This document shows positions 23,212 through 34,551 of a DNA stretch of 64,000 nucleotides, piece by piece. The position numbers and the translations under genes were made by a program. The stretch covers positions 82,828 to 146,827 of the forward strand of contig JAMPIV010011352.1 of assembly GCA_024509875.1 (NCBI GenBank). Direction: 5' to 3'. Position 1 is the stretch's first letter, and each line of letters starts with the position of its first letter. Origin of the DNA: Oreohelix idahoensis (Eukaryota > Mollusca > Gastropoda > Stylommatophora > Oreohelicidae). The notes under the pieces were generated by a model. The model saw nothing but the letters and a program-made list of their open reading frames with translations, was not told the DNA's origin and did no database searches.

Positions 23212-23490
23212 TGTGGTGAGATCAGTGATACCCTTGATCAAAAGTACATTAATAATTAATTAAATAAGTAACAAGTAGTAAAAACTATTACAACGGCCGC
23301 GTTTATTGCCCGTCATCGTCACCGATGCCTCGGGTCGAGCTGTATTTTAAAAAGGTTCGCGCTCAGCAAAATGTTAGCCCATCCCAAAAAACCCGCCCGC
23401 GTTTCGTCACTCCGTCTTGAGAATTTGAAAGTGACATGAAACAGTTTGCGTGCGGCAAATACTGGTTTCGTTCGCGTTGGAGCGATAGAA

Positions 23491-23540
23491 GGGGGGGGGG
23501 GGGGGGGGGGGGGGGGGGGTGGGCTGGGGGGGGGGTGTGT

Positions 23541-23584
<44 letters not shown>

Positions 23585-23589
23585 GGGGA
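23491..23589. repeat. (G)n tract within the LTR
   Basis: About 100 bases, nearly all G. The 3' LTR has only about 24 (46583-46606). The (G/P)-rich frames across it are artefacts. Confidence 0.95.
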
Positions 23590-23833
23590 GAGAGTGAGAG
23601 AAGAATAAAAATAATGCTTTTTATGAATCTAAAAAATAAACTAATGCATTGTATTGTATCCAAGTCGCATGGTAACCTAGGTTTGAATTTGTATACTATT
23701 GCGTGAGAAATCCTTACTGCTTGTTACTCGCCACCTCGTTAGGCTAGACAGTTAACTACGATTCAAATAAACCTTGAGAGAAGGGGAAAAGGGGATGAAC
23801 GATACTGAAAGTGGAACTCAAAATTGACTTTCG

Positions 23834-23867
<34 letters not shown>

Positions 23868-23935
23868 TTATATATTTATATATTTATATTTATATATTTA
23901 TATTTATATATTTATATATTTATATATTTATATAT
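23834..23935. repeat. TATATTTA repeat within the LTR
   Basis: Starts as TA and becomes TATATATTTA. In the 3' LTR the same place is a TA run of about 195 bp. Confidence 0.93.
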
Positions 23936-25940
23936 AAAAGGATGGTTGGGGTGATAAAATTAATATTATTATTTATAACAAATCCTCCATAGTCCGTATG
24001 ATAATTTTATGAATTTTGAAGACAGAATTTATTAATAGGGTAGTTCAGAAAAGAAAACCCAATATGCATAGAGAAATACAGAAATGAGAACGGCAAGAAA
24101 GATTAGCATAGAAATTATATAGACTGGTAGGGTATAGTCTTCTGATAAATAACATGTTTCAATGTCAAAAATCGCACGAGTAATAACCAAGATATTGTAA
24201 AAATACTATATATTTTCGGACAGTGAAACAGACAGACTTTCGTTCTTGCTCATTCTAATGGTAACATTTTTGGGACGCAATTTTGAAAAGAGGTATTGGC
24301 GTGATTCAAATTTGATTGGTTAACGCTAGGAGGAAGGGAGAGGTAGAAATTGTTAGCCCAAAACGATACATATTTTGCAGTGTAATAGCATGGGCAGACT
24401 GACCAACAGACTAAGAAACACATGGTATGTTTGGGGTTTGGTTTTTCAAGACTCAATTCAAAATTGGTAGTCGCCTGATTTTATTGGCCAGCCCAAATTG
24501 ATATTAGCAAAAGCTTCCAAGGCTCTTGGCCATTTGAAGAGAAATTTTCCTTACCAAAGGACGATGAGAACAGAAGTGTTGATTTTGACATAAAATAAGT
24601 TCAACAGTCTGGACAGCAGCAGAGAAAAACTTGTGCCATATTTGCCAGTCATCGTTTCTTGTGTGTTTATATTTCATTGAATTGTGGTAAGGAAATTGAA
24701 ATATTAATAAGTATTATAAAACTGCAAAAAGCTAGATACTGCTATTGGGAAAAGTGAAGGACATGCCTGGAGCAAAAATTATTGAGTCCTCAAATTGTAT
24801 TGTGTTTGAATATTGCGTATTGTTATGACTATTATTATTATTATAAGATCAGAACATACAAGGAAGCCTCTGTGTTCCATGAACACTCATCAACATGCCT
24901 AGAGCGTTTATATTTTTAAAAAGAAGAGAAACTCATACAGAAGGAGATGTGTTTACTGCATTTAATTGTAATGAAGACAACTATGTAAAATGACAGTGGC
25001 GTATCCGCCATATGGACCTGAGGTGTGCTCACAGTAGGATGTGAAGTCATTATGAAATAGGGGCTGGTGCCCCTGTATGCACTCGAGGCTGACCCCATCA
25101 TAGCATGTAGTAAATAGTTAATTGAAGTATATTCCAGATGTGAAACGGCCAGGGTGTCTTTTGTTTGCAGGGGTGACAGGAAACCTGATGAAATAAATAC
25201 GAAGACAGAAAGTCTCGAGTGAAAGTGTTTACTGTATGCTGTTAGCCAGAAGCGGTTTCTGTGAGCTGACGTTCTATGCAGAGCAGTATTATACGAGTGA
25301 ATCTACCGACAGAATCTAAGGTGATGTGCCATAATCTGGGCACTCTGACATTTCATCTGTGAATAAATTGATTTCCCTAAAATTAACTATAATGATCGGG
25401 GCGTGATGACAACAACAGCTTCTCAAATAAATGACTCACACTACTAGATATATATATATTTCACTGAACAGTTGTGAATACACCTACAGGAACATTATAA
25501 GTTATCGTTATTGGACAAAGAGTCCCTTTAGTTAATTATTAGTTGTAAGATATATTTTCCTCAGTTTCAAAGACCTGTCCAAAAGAGTTTACAGGACAGG
25601 CAGAATAAAATTGTAAAAAAGAATTAATGTAAAAAACATTTTAACCACAGACGTATTCCTTTAATTATAGCGAGTTATAGTGTGTTGTTTTGATGTACCA
25701 TCATTTTTTTTCATCCATAGACACTAGCCACATCAAACACCAGATACTAGAAATAAAACACAGCCCGTGTGAGATCTAGAGAGGTAGCGTTAGGTACCCT
25801 GAGAATTCATCACCATCATCATCAACTATTAGACGCAAGGTCTTACATAACCTGACCTCACACGGTTGATACTTCCACAGCAATACATCATTCAATTAAA
25901 ACATCTTAACCTCTCCAGCAAATTAAACTTGCTACATATA

Positions 25941-25960
25941 TTGGGACGCTCGCTCGGGAT
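25941..25960 (+). other. Primer binding site of element A
   Basis: Four bases after the LTR comes TTGGGACGCTCGCTCGGGAT. It is similar to proline-tRNA primer sites of the TGGGGGCTCGTCCGGGAT type. B has a related site at the same distance (33076). Offset from the LTR by four to five bases. Confidence 0.55.
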
Positions 25961-26167
25961 TTTAAATTCTCATAACATTACTACATAAATTGGGGTCCTG
26001 TTCTGGGATTTAGCACTATTAACATCATTTCTATTTAACCCAGGGAATCCCCATTATTAATATTACCCAAGAATTTGGGAAATTGATGAATTGTCAGAGC
26101 CTGGAATAATTTAATTAGAGTTGTACTTAGTATAGTAATAAATTTAGAACATTTTAGAATTGATCAG

Positions 26168-26981
26168 ATGGCGGACCTGGCCAAATTTCGATCTGCTGCT
26201 GTGCAGACTGCCAGAGAGATGGGCATGGATGGGCCAGAGCTGGTCCAGTATGTAACCTCAGAGTGTGACAAATTTATTGAACGAGATAGGGAAGATAGGA
26301 AGTTAGAAGCAGAAAGAAAATTAGAAGCAGAAAAAGAAATTAAAAGATTACAAATTGAGGCTGATAAAGAGACAATGACATTAGAGGCTGAGGTTAAGAA
26401 GATGGAGGCTGAAAAAGAGGACAGAAGACAGAGATTAGAAAGGGAAGCAGAAGATAAAAGACTAGAAAGGGAAGCAGAAGATAAAAGATTAGAAAGGGAA
26501 GCAGAAGATAAGAGATTACAGAGGGAGCACGAGTTACGAATAAAGGAGTTGGGATTGCAAGGCCATGCTCCTGAAAATGGTCACAGCCAATCTACCTCTG
26601 ATGCTACTGTCAGTCAGGGGGCCTCTAACTCAGCCATGGGATTTCATTTAGATCATTTTGTTGAAAGGGATGATGACATAGTCATATTTAAGTAGATTCG
26701 AGATTGTAGCTACAACCTATAGGTTAGAAAAAGAAAGGTGGAGTCTAAAGTTATCCCAGGGTCTTCGGGGAGCATCTTATGAAGTTTTTGCAAAAATGAG
26801 CAGGGATGACCAAGACAACTATGACATGTTAAAACAAGCTCTTGTGATTAGATACGAGACGAATGGTGAGTTTTATAGAAAGAGGTTTAGAAATGCCAAG
26901 CTTTTGCCTGGGGAGACATACCACCAATTCTCTGCCAGATTGGATACCTATTTGGAGAAATGGACTGAAGTGGACATGTAA
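26168..26981 (+). pseudogene. Element A gag, frameshifted
   Basis: ATG at 26168; the first 15 residues (MADLAKFRSAAVQTA) are identical to gag of element B. A long charged coiled coil follows (residues 37-130), with a 9-residue unit RLEREAEDK repeated three times. HAPENG and the DHFVERDDD capsid start follow. The frame breaks near 26690 and resumes with the capsid core: MSRDDQDNYDMLKQAL, then ETYHQFSARLDTYLEKW. It ends at a stop just after WTEVDM (26981). The C-terminal capsid end, the zinc knuckle and the protease active site are missing, as the next frame starts inside protease. Gag would form the particle; this copy cannot. Confidence 0.85.
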
Positions 26982-27980
26982 GTGGAGTTAAGTGCCTTTC
27001 CACTTAGTCGGGCACAATATCCGTTTTATTTTTTTAAGGAAGTGGAGATGCCCAAGGTGGCCATGACACTTCCAGTAGCCGAGATAAATATCAAGACAAG
27101 GTACGTGGAAGGAGTGATTAGAGCTGCAGTGTGCGACGAACCTAACTACCCGCTGGTGTTAGGAAGTAAATATGTGTTTCTAGGGAGCCCTATAAAACCT
27201 GTGGTAATGGCCACGCTCCAGGTCAAGTCGACCCCTAGTAGAAAGGAGGAAGAACCGCCACTGATATTCTCACCTAAACAGATGAGAAAGGCCCAGGCAA
27301 AGGACAAATCATTAAAACCTTGCTTTGGCAAAGTGCCAAACAGCCATGCACACCCTAAGAAAGGACAATTTTACTTGAAGGAGGGACTGCTATACAGGAC
27401 AGCTGGAGCAGGATCCAAAAGATACGGACAGTTGGTACTTCCAACTTCATACAGGGAAAAAGTGATGGCACAAGCACATAATGTACCAGACGGTGGACAC
27501 TAGAAGATGGGTACTACACGTCAAAGGGCATCTGTGACATATTTCTGGCCAGGCTTAGCGGAAGACATTGAAAATTTTTTTGAGGCCTGCGACCAGTGCA
27601 GCAAGGTTTATTCCCCAAGAGGGAAAGAAAATAATAATCAGATGCCAGCCAAGCATTCTGAAAAATTTGGGCCTAAAAATAAAAAGGAAAACAAAAATAA
27701 TAAGGTAGACACAGTGGATAGGTGTGCACTTTTCCACAAACAGTATTCCCCTAAAATAACCAGAATGGCAACTCTGCGTATGGCACCCAGAGACAATATA
27801 AACAAAGACCAGTCATCCCCTGCTCAATTTGAAGCAGCATTCCGGGAACTGGCAAAGATTAGCATTGAAGATAATCCGCCAAATTTGAAACCGAAACAAA
27901 AGGTTGACGTAAGAAAAGTGGGGAGTGTACGATTGAGGAATTGGGAGAGTGATCCAATCGCTTCACAGTATGGCTATTAA
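26982..27980 (+). pseudogene. Element A protease end, integrase zinc domain and altered core segment
   Basis: One frame with an in-frame TAG at 27501-27503. It starts with the second half of a retropepsin: GVIRAAVCDEPNYPLVLGSK matches the same part in element C. A linker (KPVVMATLQV) and the RYGQLVLPTSYREKV module follow, then an HHCC zinc domain with HNVPDGGH, YFWPG and CDQC. After this, where a D,D35E core is expected, is a Lys/Asn-rich segment (about 27610-27980) with GPKNKK, KVDTVD, LFHKQYS and MATLRM. No second catalytic Asp or Glu motif is present. The same layout occurs in B. The GPY/F end is not recognisable. Confidence 0.8.
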
Positions 27981-28442
27981 CTTAGCATCAGGAGGGCACC
28001 GGTGACAGTGGTAGTTAACAGGCCCCACCCAGTCCAATTGGAAGTATTGTATGGACATTGGATGTAGATCACCAACATAGTATAGCAATGCTAAAAGGGC
28101 GAATTGATTTCTGATGCAGAAATTCATTTCCCCATATTATTTATTATTTCACCAAATTGTCGTTAGGCGGAGAATACAGCTGGTGAATATTGCCTCCATT
28201 TGGGTGGCACCTTATGGAATCATATATGAATATTATTAAAGGGTGTTTCCAAATTCAAGTCAAGCCAGAACGTAGACCACTAGATGGCTGTGTGCACATC
28301 GGAGAGGAGCACATTGAATTCAAATGTTGCTTTTTGGATTGGAAATTACTCCGAGTGTTTTATCCAGGCTGATAAGAGAATTATTGGATCCTCTACATAA
28401 CTCTGCTATCACCATGTTATAGATTTATTCCTCATAACTATT
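27981..28442 (+). pseudogene. Element A reverse transcriptase remnant, first part
   Basis: In broken frames one sees KGCFQIQVKPERRPL (28240-28300) and EEHIEFK, matching SKGYYQIPVKPEVRPY and EGHYEFN in element B. After a few degraded codons comes a stretch corresponding to the B sequence at 36440-36520. It is interrupted at 28442 by the insertion of B-outer and goes on at 45553. No YxDD is present on either side. Confidence 0.7.
28438..28442. repeat. Target-site duplication of element B-outer, left copy
   Basis: CTATT here and CTATT at 45548-45552; perfect. Confidence 0.92.
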
Positions 28443-30646
28443 TGTCGTGAAATATTCTAATCCACATATATAAATTATCAGGTAAATATAAAGCCTAACA
28501 AATAAATTCTAATAAAGAAAAGAGCAATGGTAAAATAACAGTGCTGTCACAAAGAATGTACTCGAAATCCCCCTTTGTTTTATGCTTCGTCTGCAAATTG
28601 GAACGTTTCCACGTTAAATATAAGCCACTGCATAAATACAAGCGTTTCCAAAACACATTAAAACGGGTATTGCATTTCTAAGAAAAACATTGAGAGGCAC
28701 ACTGCATAATGACCTAAATTAAGCCTAACATTAATTATACTACGTTACAAAAACGAACGAACAGATGGACTCAAATAGAAAGAAGGGAGGGCTGAAAATC
28801 AGGAACGCATGCAACACTAAACACGTGTCTCGCTATTAATGCCACCCCCCAACAAGCGTAACGCGATATACAATTACTACTATCACGCGTGTAAGGCCAC
28901 ATGCACTAACTTTTTTTCAGACGGACAGTGATAAAAACACTAACCTTCCCAGAGTTAGGTTTTAAAATCTTGAAAAACGCTTATTAGAAAAGATAACATT
29001 AGATGGGTTTACGTTTGAAAACATTACAGTACCCAGACAGCACATCTTCGAAACAGGAGGTAGAAGAAATTGCATATTTTGAACGCAGCCACTTAGCTCT
29101 TTTAAATTTGTATATTTGGGTTCCTTAGGGCTTGCTGACAAAGAATATGTAAAACGTTACGCAAATAGTCTAGGAATTACCAAATTATAACCAAAAATAA
29201 AATAGTGGGGATGCCTGACAGCATGAAATCATTTCTGCTCATAAAATTTTTTTATAACGTGTTTGAAAAAAACCTTACGTTACGGAAATAGCCTACCATG
29301 TTAACTCCTAATTGATTGGAGCGCAACAAATATAAGACTAAACACGATTGGTCGGGCTATAAATACTATCTTGCGTTGTTATGGGAAACGAATAGAAGGG
29401 GTACTTTTTTGAAAAGATGTGGAGACGTGGTTTCATTGGGTAGAGCTGCGAATATACTTGATTCAGAGCGTCTGTTCATTGCCACATCTTGTAATAAACC
29501 TACTAAGAAGCAGTACGTTGAGCACCAGTGTATATTTTATATAAAATAAAGCCTGGAACAACCGGCAGATCGGAGTTGTGCTATATCCATTGCCAGTCAA
29601 CGAAACTGTTTATTATTCTATGAATTGTGGTAAGCTTGAAATATTCAATATCTTTTAATGAAAATTGAATGTAAATTGTTAATTTATGCCTGTATATATA
29701 TGTGTAGTTCAGTAGCGAACATGATGTAAAGCCTATAATGCTCCAGCCTGAACAGAAGGTGTCGGAGGAAAGTAAAACTGCATGGAATGGCCAAACAGTA
29801 CACTGACACCTAGATTATTGATTAGACAGAAATAATGCTGGAATTGCAGAGGCGTAGTAACCATTAGGGAGGGAAATACTGGTATAAAGTATTTCAGATG
29901 AAGCTGACAGTTGGCCTAACGCTCTGAACTCAATGTTTGTGATGTATTGTGCTCAGTGTAGAACTAGAGTATCAATTAGTTATGAAGTAGAAGGTACATC
30001 CTTCTTGTTTTCAGGGACTGTGGTCTTAACGTTATTGAGCAGCACCTGGTCAGAGCTTTGCTGAATCCAGAGTCGGACAGCATACTCCTTGGTCCATTTA
30101 GCTATCAGTGAGGTGTCTCCAGAGCCCAGGGGAGAAATCGAGCAGAGGAGTCCTTTCCTGCCGCCATCACGCAAGATAAGCTGATGTGGCCAGCTGAGCT
30201 CAACATTATGTACCCCCATCTTAAAATGACAGTGTAAAATATAATTAAGAGGGGAATTTAATTGTTTTAATATCAGGAACTGAGAACATCTCCAATACTA
30301 GTTCCAATAAAGACAAACTATTGAAGTCATGATGACAAATACCAACCGAGCTTGAACAAAACAAAACCAGTATTACCTCATATTACTACTACACAACTGA
30401 CACACATAGGATACTTTTAATAATATATGTCACTACAATATTCATATTGATAAATTCTGTACATATAACTTGTAATTAAAATTGATTGTGATTCCTGGTT
30501 CCCTTTGTATTTGAATCAGGACACATATACCTTCATGACAGCACTGAATACATATTGTTATTTGAAAAGTTATCAGTGACTCCTTTAAGATATCCTCGTA
30601 GAGTGTTTTATGTATGTGAGTGTCACAGTGTTGTCAAGTGTAGTGG
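28443..30646 (+). repeat. LTR1: 5' LTR of B-outer, first part
   Basis: It begins TGTCGTGAAATATTC and stops at TAGTGG, about 240 bp before the end of a complete LTR. TATAAATA at 29359-29366 and AATAAA at 29545-29550 are its likely promoter and polyadenylation signals. An antisense 79-codon frame lies at 29980-30219. Confidence 0.9.
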
Positions 30647-31531
30647 TGTCGTGAAATATTCTAATCCACATATATAAATTAAAAGGTAGATGCAAAGCCT
30701 AACAAATAAATTCTAATAAAGAAAAGAGCAATGGTAAAATAACAGTGCTGTCACAAAGAATGTACTCGAAATCCCCCTTTGTTTTATGCTTCGTCTGCAA
30801 ATTGTAACGTTTCCACGTTAAATATAAGCCACTGCATAAATACAAGCGTTTCCACAACACATTAAAACGGGTATTGCATTTCTAAGAAAAACATTGAGAG
30901 GCACACTGCGTAATGACCTAAATTAATCCTAACATTAATTATACTACGTTACCAAAACGAACGAACAGATGGACTCAAATAGAAAGAGAAGGGAGAGGCA
31001 GAAAGCCGAACACGTGGAACACTAAACACGCGTCGCGCGATACACAATTGCTGCCATCACGCGTGTAAGGCCACATGCACTAACTTTTTTTTCAGACGGA
31101 CAGTGATAAAAACACTAACCTTCCCAGAGTTAGGTTTTAAAATCCTGAAAAACGCTTATTAGAAAAGATAACATTAGATGGGTTTACGTTTGAAAACATT
31201 ACAGTACCCAGACAGCACATCTTCGAAACAGGAGGTAGAAGAAATTGCATATTTTGAACGCAGCCACTTAGCTCTTTTAAATTTGTATATTTGGGTTCCT
31301 TAGGGCTTGCTGACAAAGAATATGTAAAACGTTACGCAAATAGTCTAGGAATTACCAAATTATAACCAAAATAAAATAGTGGGGATGCCTGACAGCATGA
31401 AATCATTTCTGCTCATAAAATTTTTTTTTTAACGTGTTTGAAAAAAACCTTACGTACGGAAATAGCCTACCATGTTAACTCCAAATTGATTGGAGCGCAA
31501 CAAATATAAGACTAAACACGATTGGTCGGAC

Positions 31532-31539
31532 TATAAATA
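31532..31539 (+). promoter_or_regulatory. TATA box of the B LTR
   Basis: CTATAAATAC, conserved in all four LTRs (29359, 31532, 37712, 44021). It lies 900 bp into the LTR with an ATTGG word upstream. It would place the U3/R border near 31565. Confidence 0.6.
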
Positions 31540-31715
31540 CTATCTTTCGTTGTCAGGGGAAACGGGAGTAGGAGTATTTTTTGAAAAGATGTGTGGACAG
31601 GGTTTCATTGGTTAGAGCTGCGAATATACACAATTCAGAGCGTTAGTTCGAGACCACTAGTTCAAATAAGCTTGATGAAGCAACAGTGCGTTGAAGCCAG
31701 CTCATATTTTTGCTA

Positions 31716-31721
31716 AATAAA
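31716..31721 (+). promoter_or_regulatory. Polyadenylation signal of the B LTR
   Basis: AATAAA in AAATAAAAGCCTGG. Also in LTR1 (29545) and LTR3 (37895); in LTR4 the word is altered to ATATAAAG. Confidence 0.55.
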
Positions 31722-32160
31722 AGCCTGGAACATAAGCAGATGGGAATTTGTGCCAGTATTTGTGCCAGAATTCATTGCTAGTCAACGTATCTGTGTATTT
31801 CCATGAATTGTGGTAGGTTTGAAATATTCAATATCTTTTAATGAAAATTGAATGTAAATTGTTAATTTATGCCTGTATATATGTGTAGTTCAGTAGCAAT
31901 CATGAGGAAAAGCCTATAATGCTCCAGCCTGAACAGAAGGTGTCGGAGGGAAGTAAAACTGCATGGAATGGCCAAACAGTACACTGACACCTAGATTATT
32001 GATTAGACAGAAATAATGCTGGAATTGCAGAGGCGTAGTAACCATTAGGGAGGGAAATACTGGTATAAAGTACTTCAGATGAAGCTGACAGTTGGCCTAA
32101 CGCTCTGAACTCAATGTTTGTGATGTATTGTGCTCAGTGTAGAACTAGAGTATCAATTAG

Positions 32161-32400
32161 TTATGAAGTAGAAGGTACATCCTTCTTGTTTACAGGGACC
32201 GTGGTCTTGACGTTATTGAGCAGCACCTGGTCAGAGCTTTGCTGAATCCAGAGTCGGACAGCATACTCCTTGGTCCATTTAGCTATCAGTGAGGTGTCTC
32301 CTGAGCCCAGGGGAGAAATCGAGCAGAGGAGTCTTTTCCTGCCGCCATCACGCAAGATAAGCTGATGTGGCCAGCTGAGCTCAACATTATGTACCCCCAT
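32161..32400 (-). other. 79-codon antisense frame in the B LTR
   Basis: It runs ATG to stop, opposite to the element, and is open in all four LTRs (29980-30219, 32161-32400, 38340-38579, 44638-44877) with few changes. The composition looks protein-like (four Trp, balanced charges) and has no low-complexity part. I do not recognise it. Because the LTRs are recent copies, conservation here does not prove selection. It could be a captured exon or chance. Confidence 0.35.
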
Positions 32401-33075
32401 CTTAAAATGACAGTGTAAAATATAATCAAGAGGGGAATTTAATTGTTTTAATATCAGGAACTGAGAACATCTCCAATACTAGTTCCAATAAAGACAAACT
32501 ATTGAAGTCATGATGACAAATACCAACAGAGCTTGAACAAAACAAAACCAGTATTACCTCATATTACTACTACACCACTGACACACATAGGATACTATTA
32601 AAAATACATGTCACTACAAGATTCATATTGAGAAATTCTGTACATATAACTTGTAATTAAAATTGATTGTGATTCCTGGTTCCTTTGTATTTGAATCAGG
32701 ACACATATACCTTCATGACAGCACTGAATACATATTGTTATTTGAAAAGTTATCAGTGACTCCTTTAAGATATCCTCGTAGAGTGTTTTATGTATGTGAG
32801 TGTCACAGTGTTGTCAAGTGTAGTGGAATAAATTTAATTGTTTATCTGTCTGTTGTTGTTTTGACTTACACTTCATCATACACATACATTAGACATATAA
32901 CGTAGTCATCACACTATTCCAGAATAATTCTGACTGAGGTATACATATGTGGCAGCAAGTAAGGTTATATATAATACACTACTCTTATTAGATATATATA
33001 TACCTTCACAGCTGATCTCAGTCAGTACACTAAGTCCCCTATAAATATTTATAACATCTCACTTCACCACATATA

Positions 33076-33095
33076 TTGGGGTCTCGCTCTTGGGA
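33076..33095 (+). other. Primer binding site of element B-inner
   Basis: TTGGGGTCTCGCTCTTGGGA, four bases after the LTR, as in element A. Repeated for B-outer at 39434. Confidence 0.5.
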
Positions 33096-33276
33096 TTTTG
33101 AATCTTTACCTATTACAAATATTGGGGGGTAATTCACTTCAGGGAATATAAGAATTAAAAGGTATCCTTGGGTGGAATTAAATAAGGTTGAGCTCTCGGT
33201 GCCTGTGTTGTCCATTAGATATATATTTAGAGATTGAATTGTTGGTTAGACATTGTATAAATTTACCTGATAGACA

Positions 33277-34551
33277 ATGGCGGACCTGGCCAAATTTCGA
33301 TCTGCTGCTGTTCAGACTGCAAAAGAGTTAGGATTAGATGGGCAAGTTATGGTTGCCTATGTCACTACGGAATGTGACAAATTTATTGAACGCGAAGAAA
33401 GAAGGTTTGAAGCCGAAAGAAAGTTAGAGGCTGAAAAAGAAATTAAGAGGTTGCAGATTGAGGCTGAGGCTAAGAAATTGGAAGCAGAAAGAGAAGACAA
33501 AAGGTTAGCTGCAGAAAGAGAAGAGAAGAAATTAGCTGCAGAAAGAGAAGAGAAGAAATTAGCTGCAGAAAGAGAAGAGAAGAAATTAGCTGCAGAAAGA
33601 GAAGACAAGAAATTAGCTGCAGAAAGGGAAGCAGAAGATAAAAGATTACAAAGGGAACATGAGTTAAGACTAAGGGAGTTTGAGTTTCAGGGCCATGCTC
33701 CTGAAAATGGTGCCAGTCCCTTTGCTTCTGATGCCACTGCTAGCCAGGGAGCCTCAACCTCAGCTATGAATTTTCATTTAGATCATTTTGTTGAGAAAGA
33801 CGATGATATAGAGAGCTACCTAAATAGGTATGAACTATTAGCTACCACGTATGGGTTAGAGAGAGAAAGGTGGAGCTTAAAGTTATCTCAAGGACTTCGT
33901 GGGGCAGCTTATGAAATTTTTGCAAAAATGAGCAGAGGTGATCAGGAAAATTATGACATGCTAAAGCAGGCTCTTTTGTTAAGATATGAAAAGAATGCAG
34001 AATTTTATAGAAAAAAATTTAGGAATGCTAAACTACTGTCAGGTGAAACCTATCACCAGTTTTCTGCACGAATAGAGACATACTTGGAGAAATGGACTTC
34101 TCTGGGGAAAACCCAAGATCTTAAGGAAATCGTCCTTATAGAGCAATTAAGAGAGTCCATGGCTCCAGACCTGAGAAAGTTTCTCATGGAACAAGGTGCA
34201 GAGAGGCTGGGTGAGTTGCTAAATGTTGCTGAAAGGTATCAAGCAGCTCAAGCAGAGGTAACAGGTAATAAAAAGAAACAAGTGGATAACTTTAGGGCAC
34301 CACAGAACTTTAATAAATTTGATCCTAGGGATCAAAACAAAGGTAAGCACCAATTTGATAGGCCACGGTATGAAAATAAAAATAAATTCCCACAATTCGA
34401 TGAAAGGAAATATGATGAAAGAAAATCTTTCAACCAAGGAAAAAGGTGGTGTAAGAATTGTCAGATGGACAATCATGACACTGACCGTTGCAGAAGGAAA
34501 CCTGTGTATATGGCAACCCTTCAGGTCAGGTCGACCTCAAGACAGGAATAG
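33277..34551 (+). CDS. Element B-inner gag, intact (424 aa)
   Basis: The only unbroken long frame in the window. ATG at 33277 follows a 205-bp leader. Residues 1-40 are the N-terminal part shared with element A. Residues 40-130 are a charged coiled coil with a 9-residue unit (KKLAAEREE) repeated about five times; the 27-nt repeats are visible in the DNA. A short Ser/Ala-rich linker and the capsid follow (DHFVEKDDDIESYLNRYELLA, GETYHQFSARIETYLEKW, LRKFLMEQGAE). A basic Asn/Lys-rich tail leads to a canonical CCHC zinc knuckle, C392-x2-C395-x4-H400-x4-C405, which would bind the genomic RNA. It ends at a TAG that B-outer lacks; there the frame reads into pol. No protease is present: the knuckle is joined straight to the linker that follows protease in A and C. 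Confidence 0.9.
   Translation: MADLAKFRSAAVQTAKELGLDGQVMVAYVTTECDKFIEREERRFEAERKLEAEKEIKRLQIEAEAKKLEAEREDKRLAAEREEKKLAAEREEKKLAAEREEKKLAAEREDKKLAAEREAEDKRLQREHELRLREFEFQGHAPENGASPFASDATASQGASTSAMNFHLDHFVEKDDDIESYLNRYELLATTYGLERERWSLKLSQGLRGAAYEIFAKMSRGDQENYDMLKQALLLRYEKNAEFYRKKFRNAKLLSGETYHQFSARIETYLEKWTSLGKTQDLKEIVLIEQLRESMAPDLRKFLMEQGAERLGELLNVAERYQAAQAEVTGNKKKQVDNFRAPQNFNKFDPRDQNKGKHQFDRPRYENKNKFPQFDERKYDERKSFNQGKRWCKNCQMDNHDTDRCRRKPVYMATLQVRSTSRQE

Larger units (their letters stand above)
23212..25936 (+). repeat. Element A LTR, 5' copy (2.7 kb)
   Basis: It matches 46304-49125. Two antisense frames, 68 codons (24250-24456) and 61 codons (24916-25101), are also open in the 3' LTR. It holds a G run (23491-23589) and a TATATTTA repeat (23834-23935), both of very different length in the other LTR. 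Confidence 0.95.
30647..33071 (+). repeat. LTR2: 5' LTR of B-inner (complete, 2425 bp)
   Basis: TGTCGTGAAATATTC... to ...CTTCACCACA; the only full-length LTR of B-inner. It has an inverted CCAAT word (GATTGG) just before TATAAATA, and AATAAA 180 bp later. Confidence 0.93.

Noticed and set aside
23319..23706. Pro-rich and Gly-rich frames on both strands
   Set aside because: Translation of a G run; the same holds for the C run at 15832-15891.
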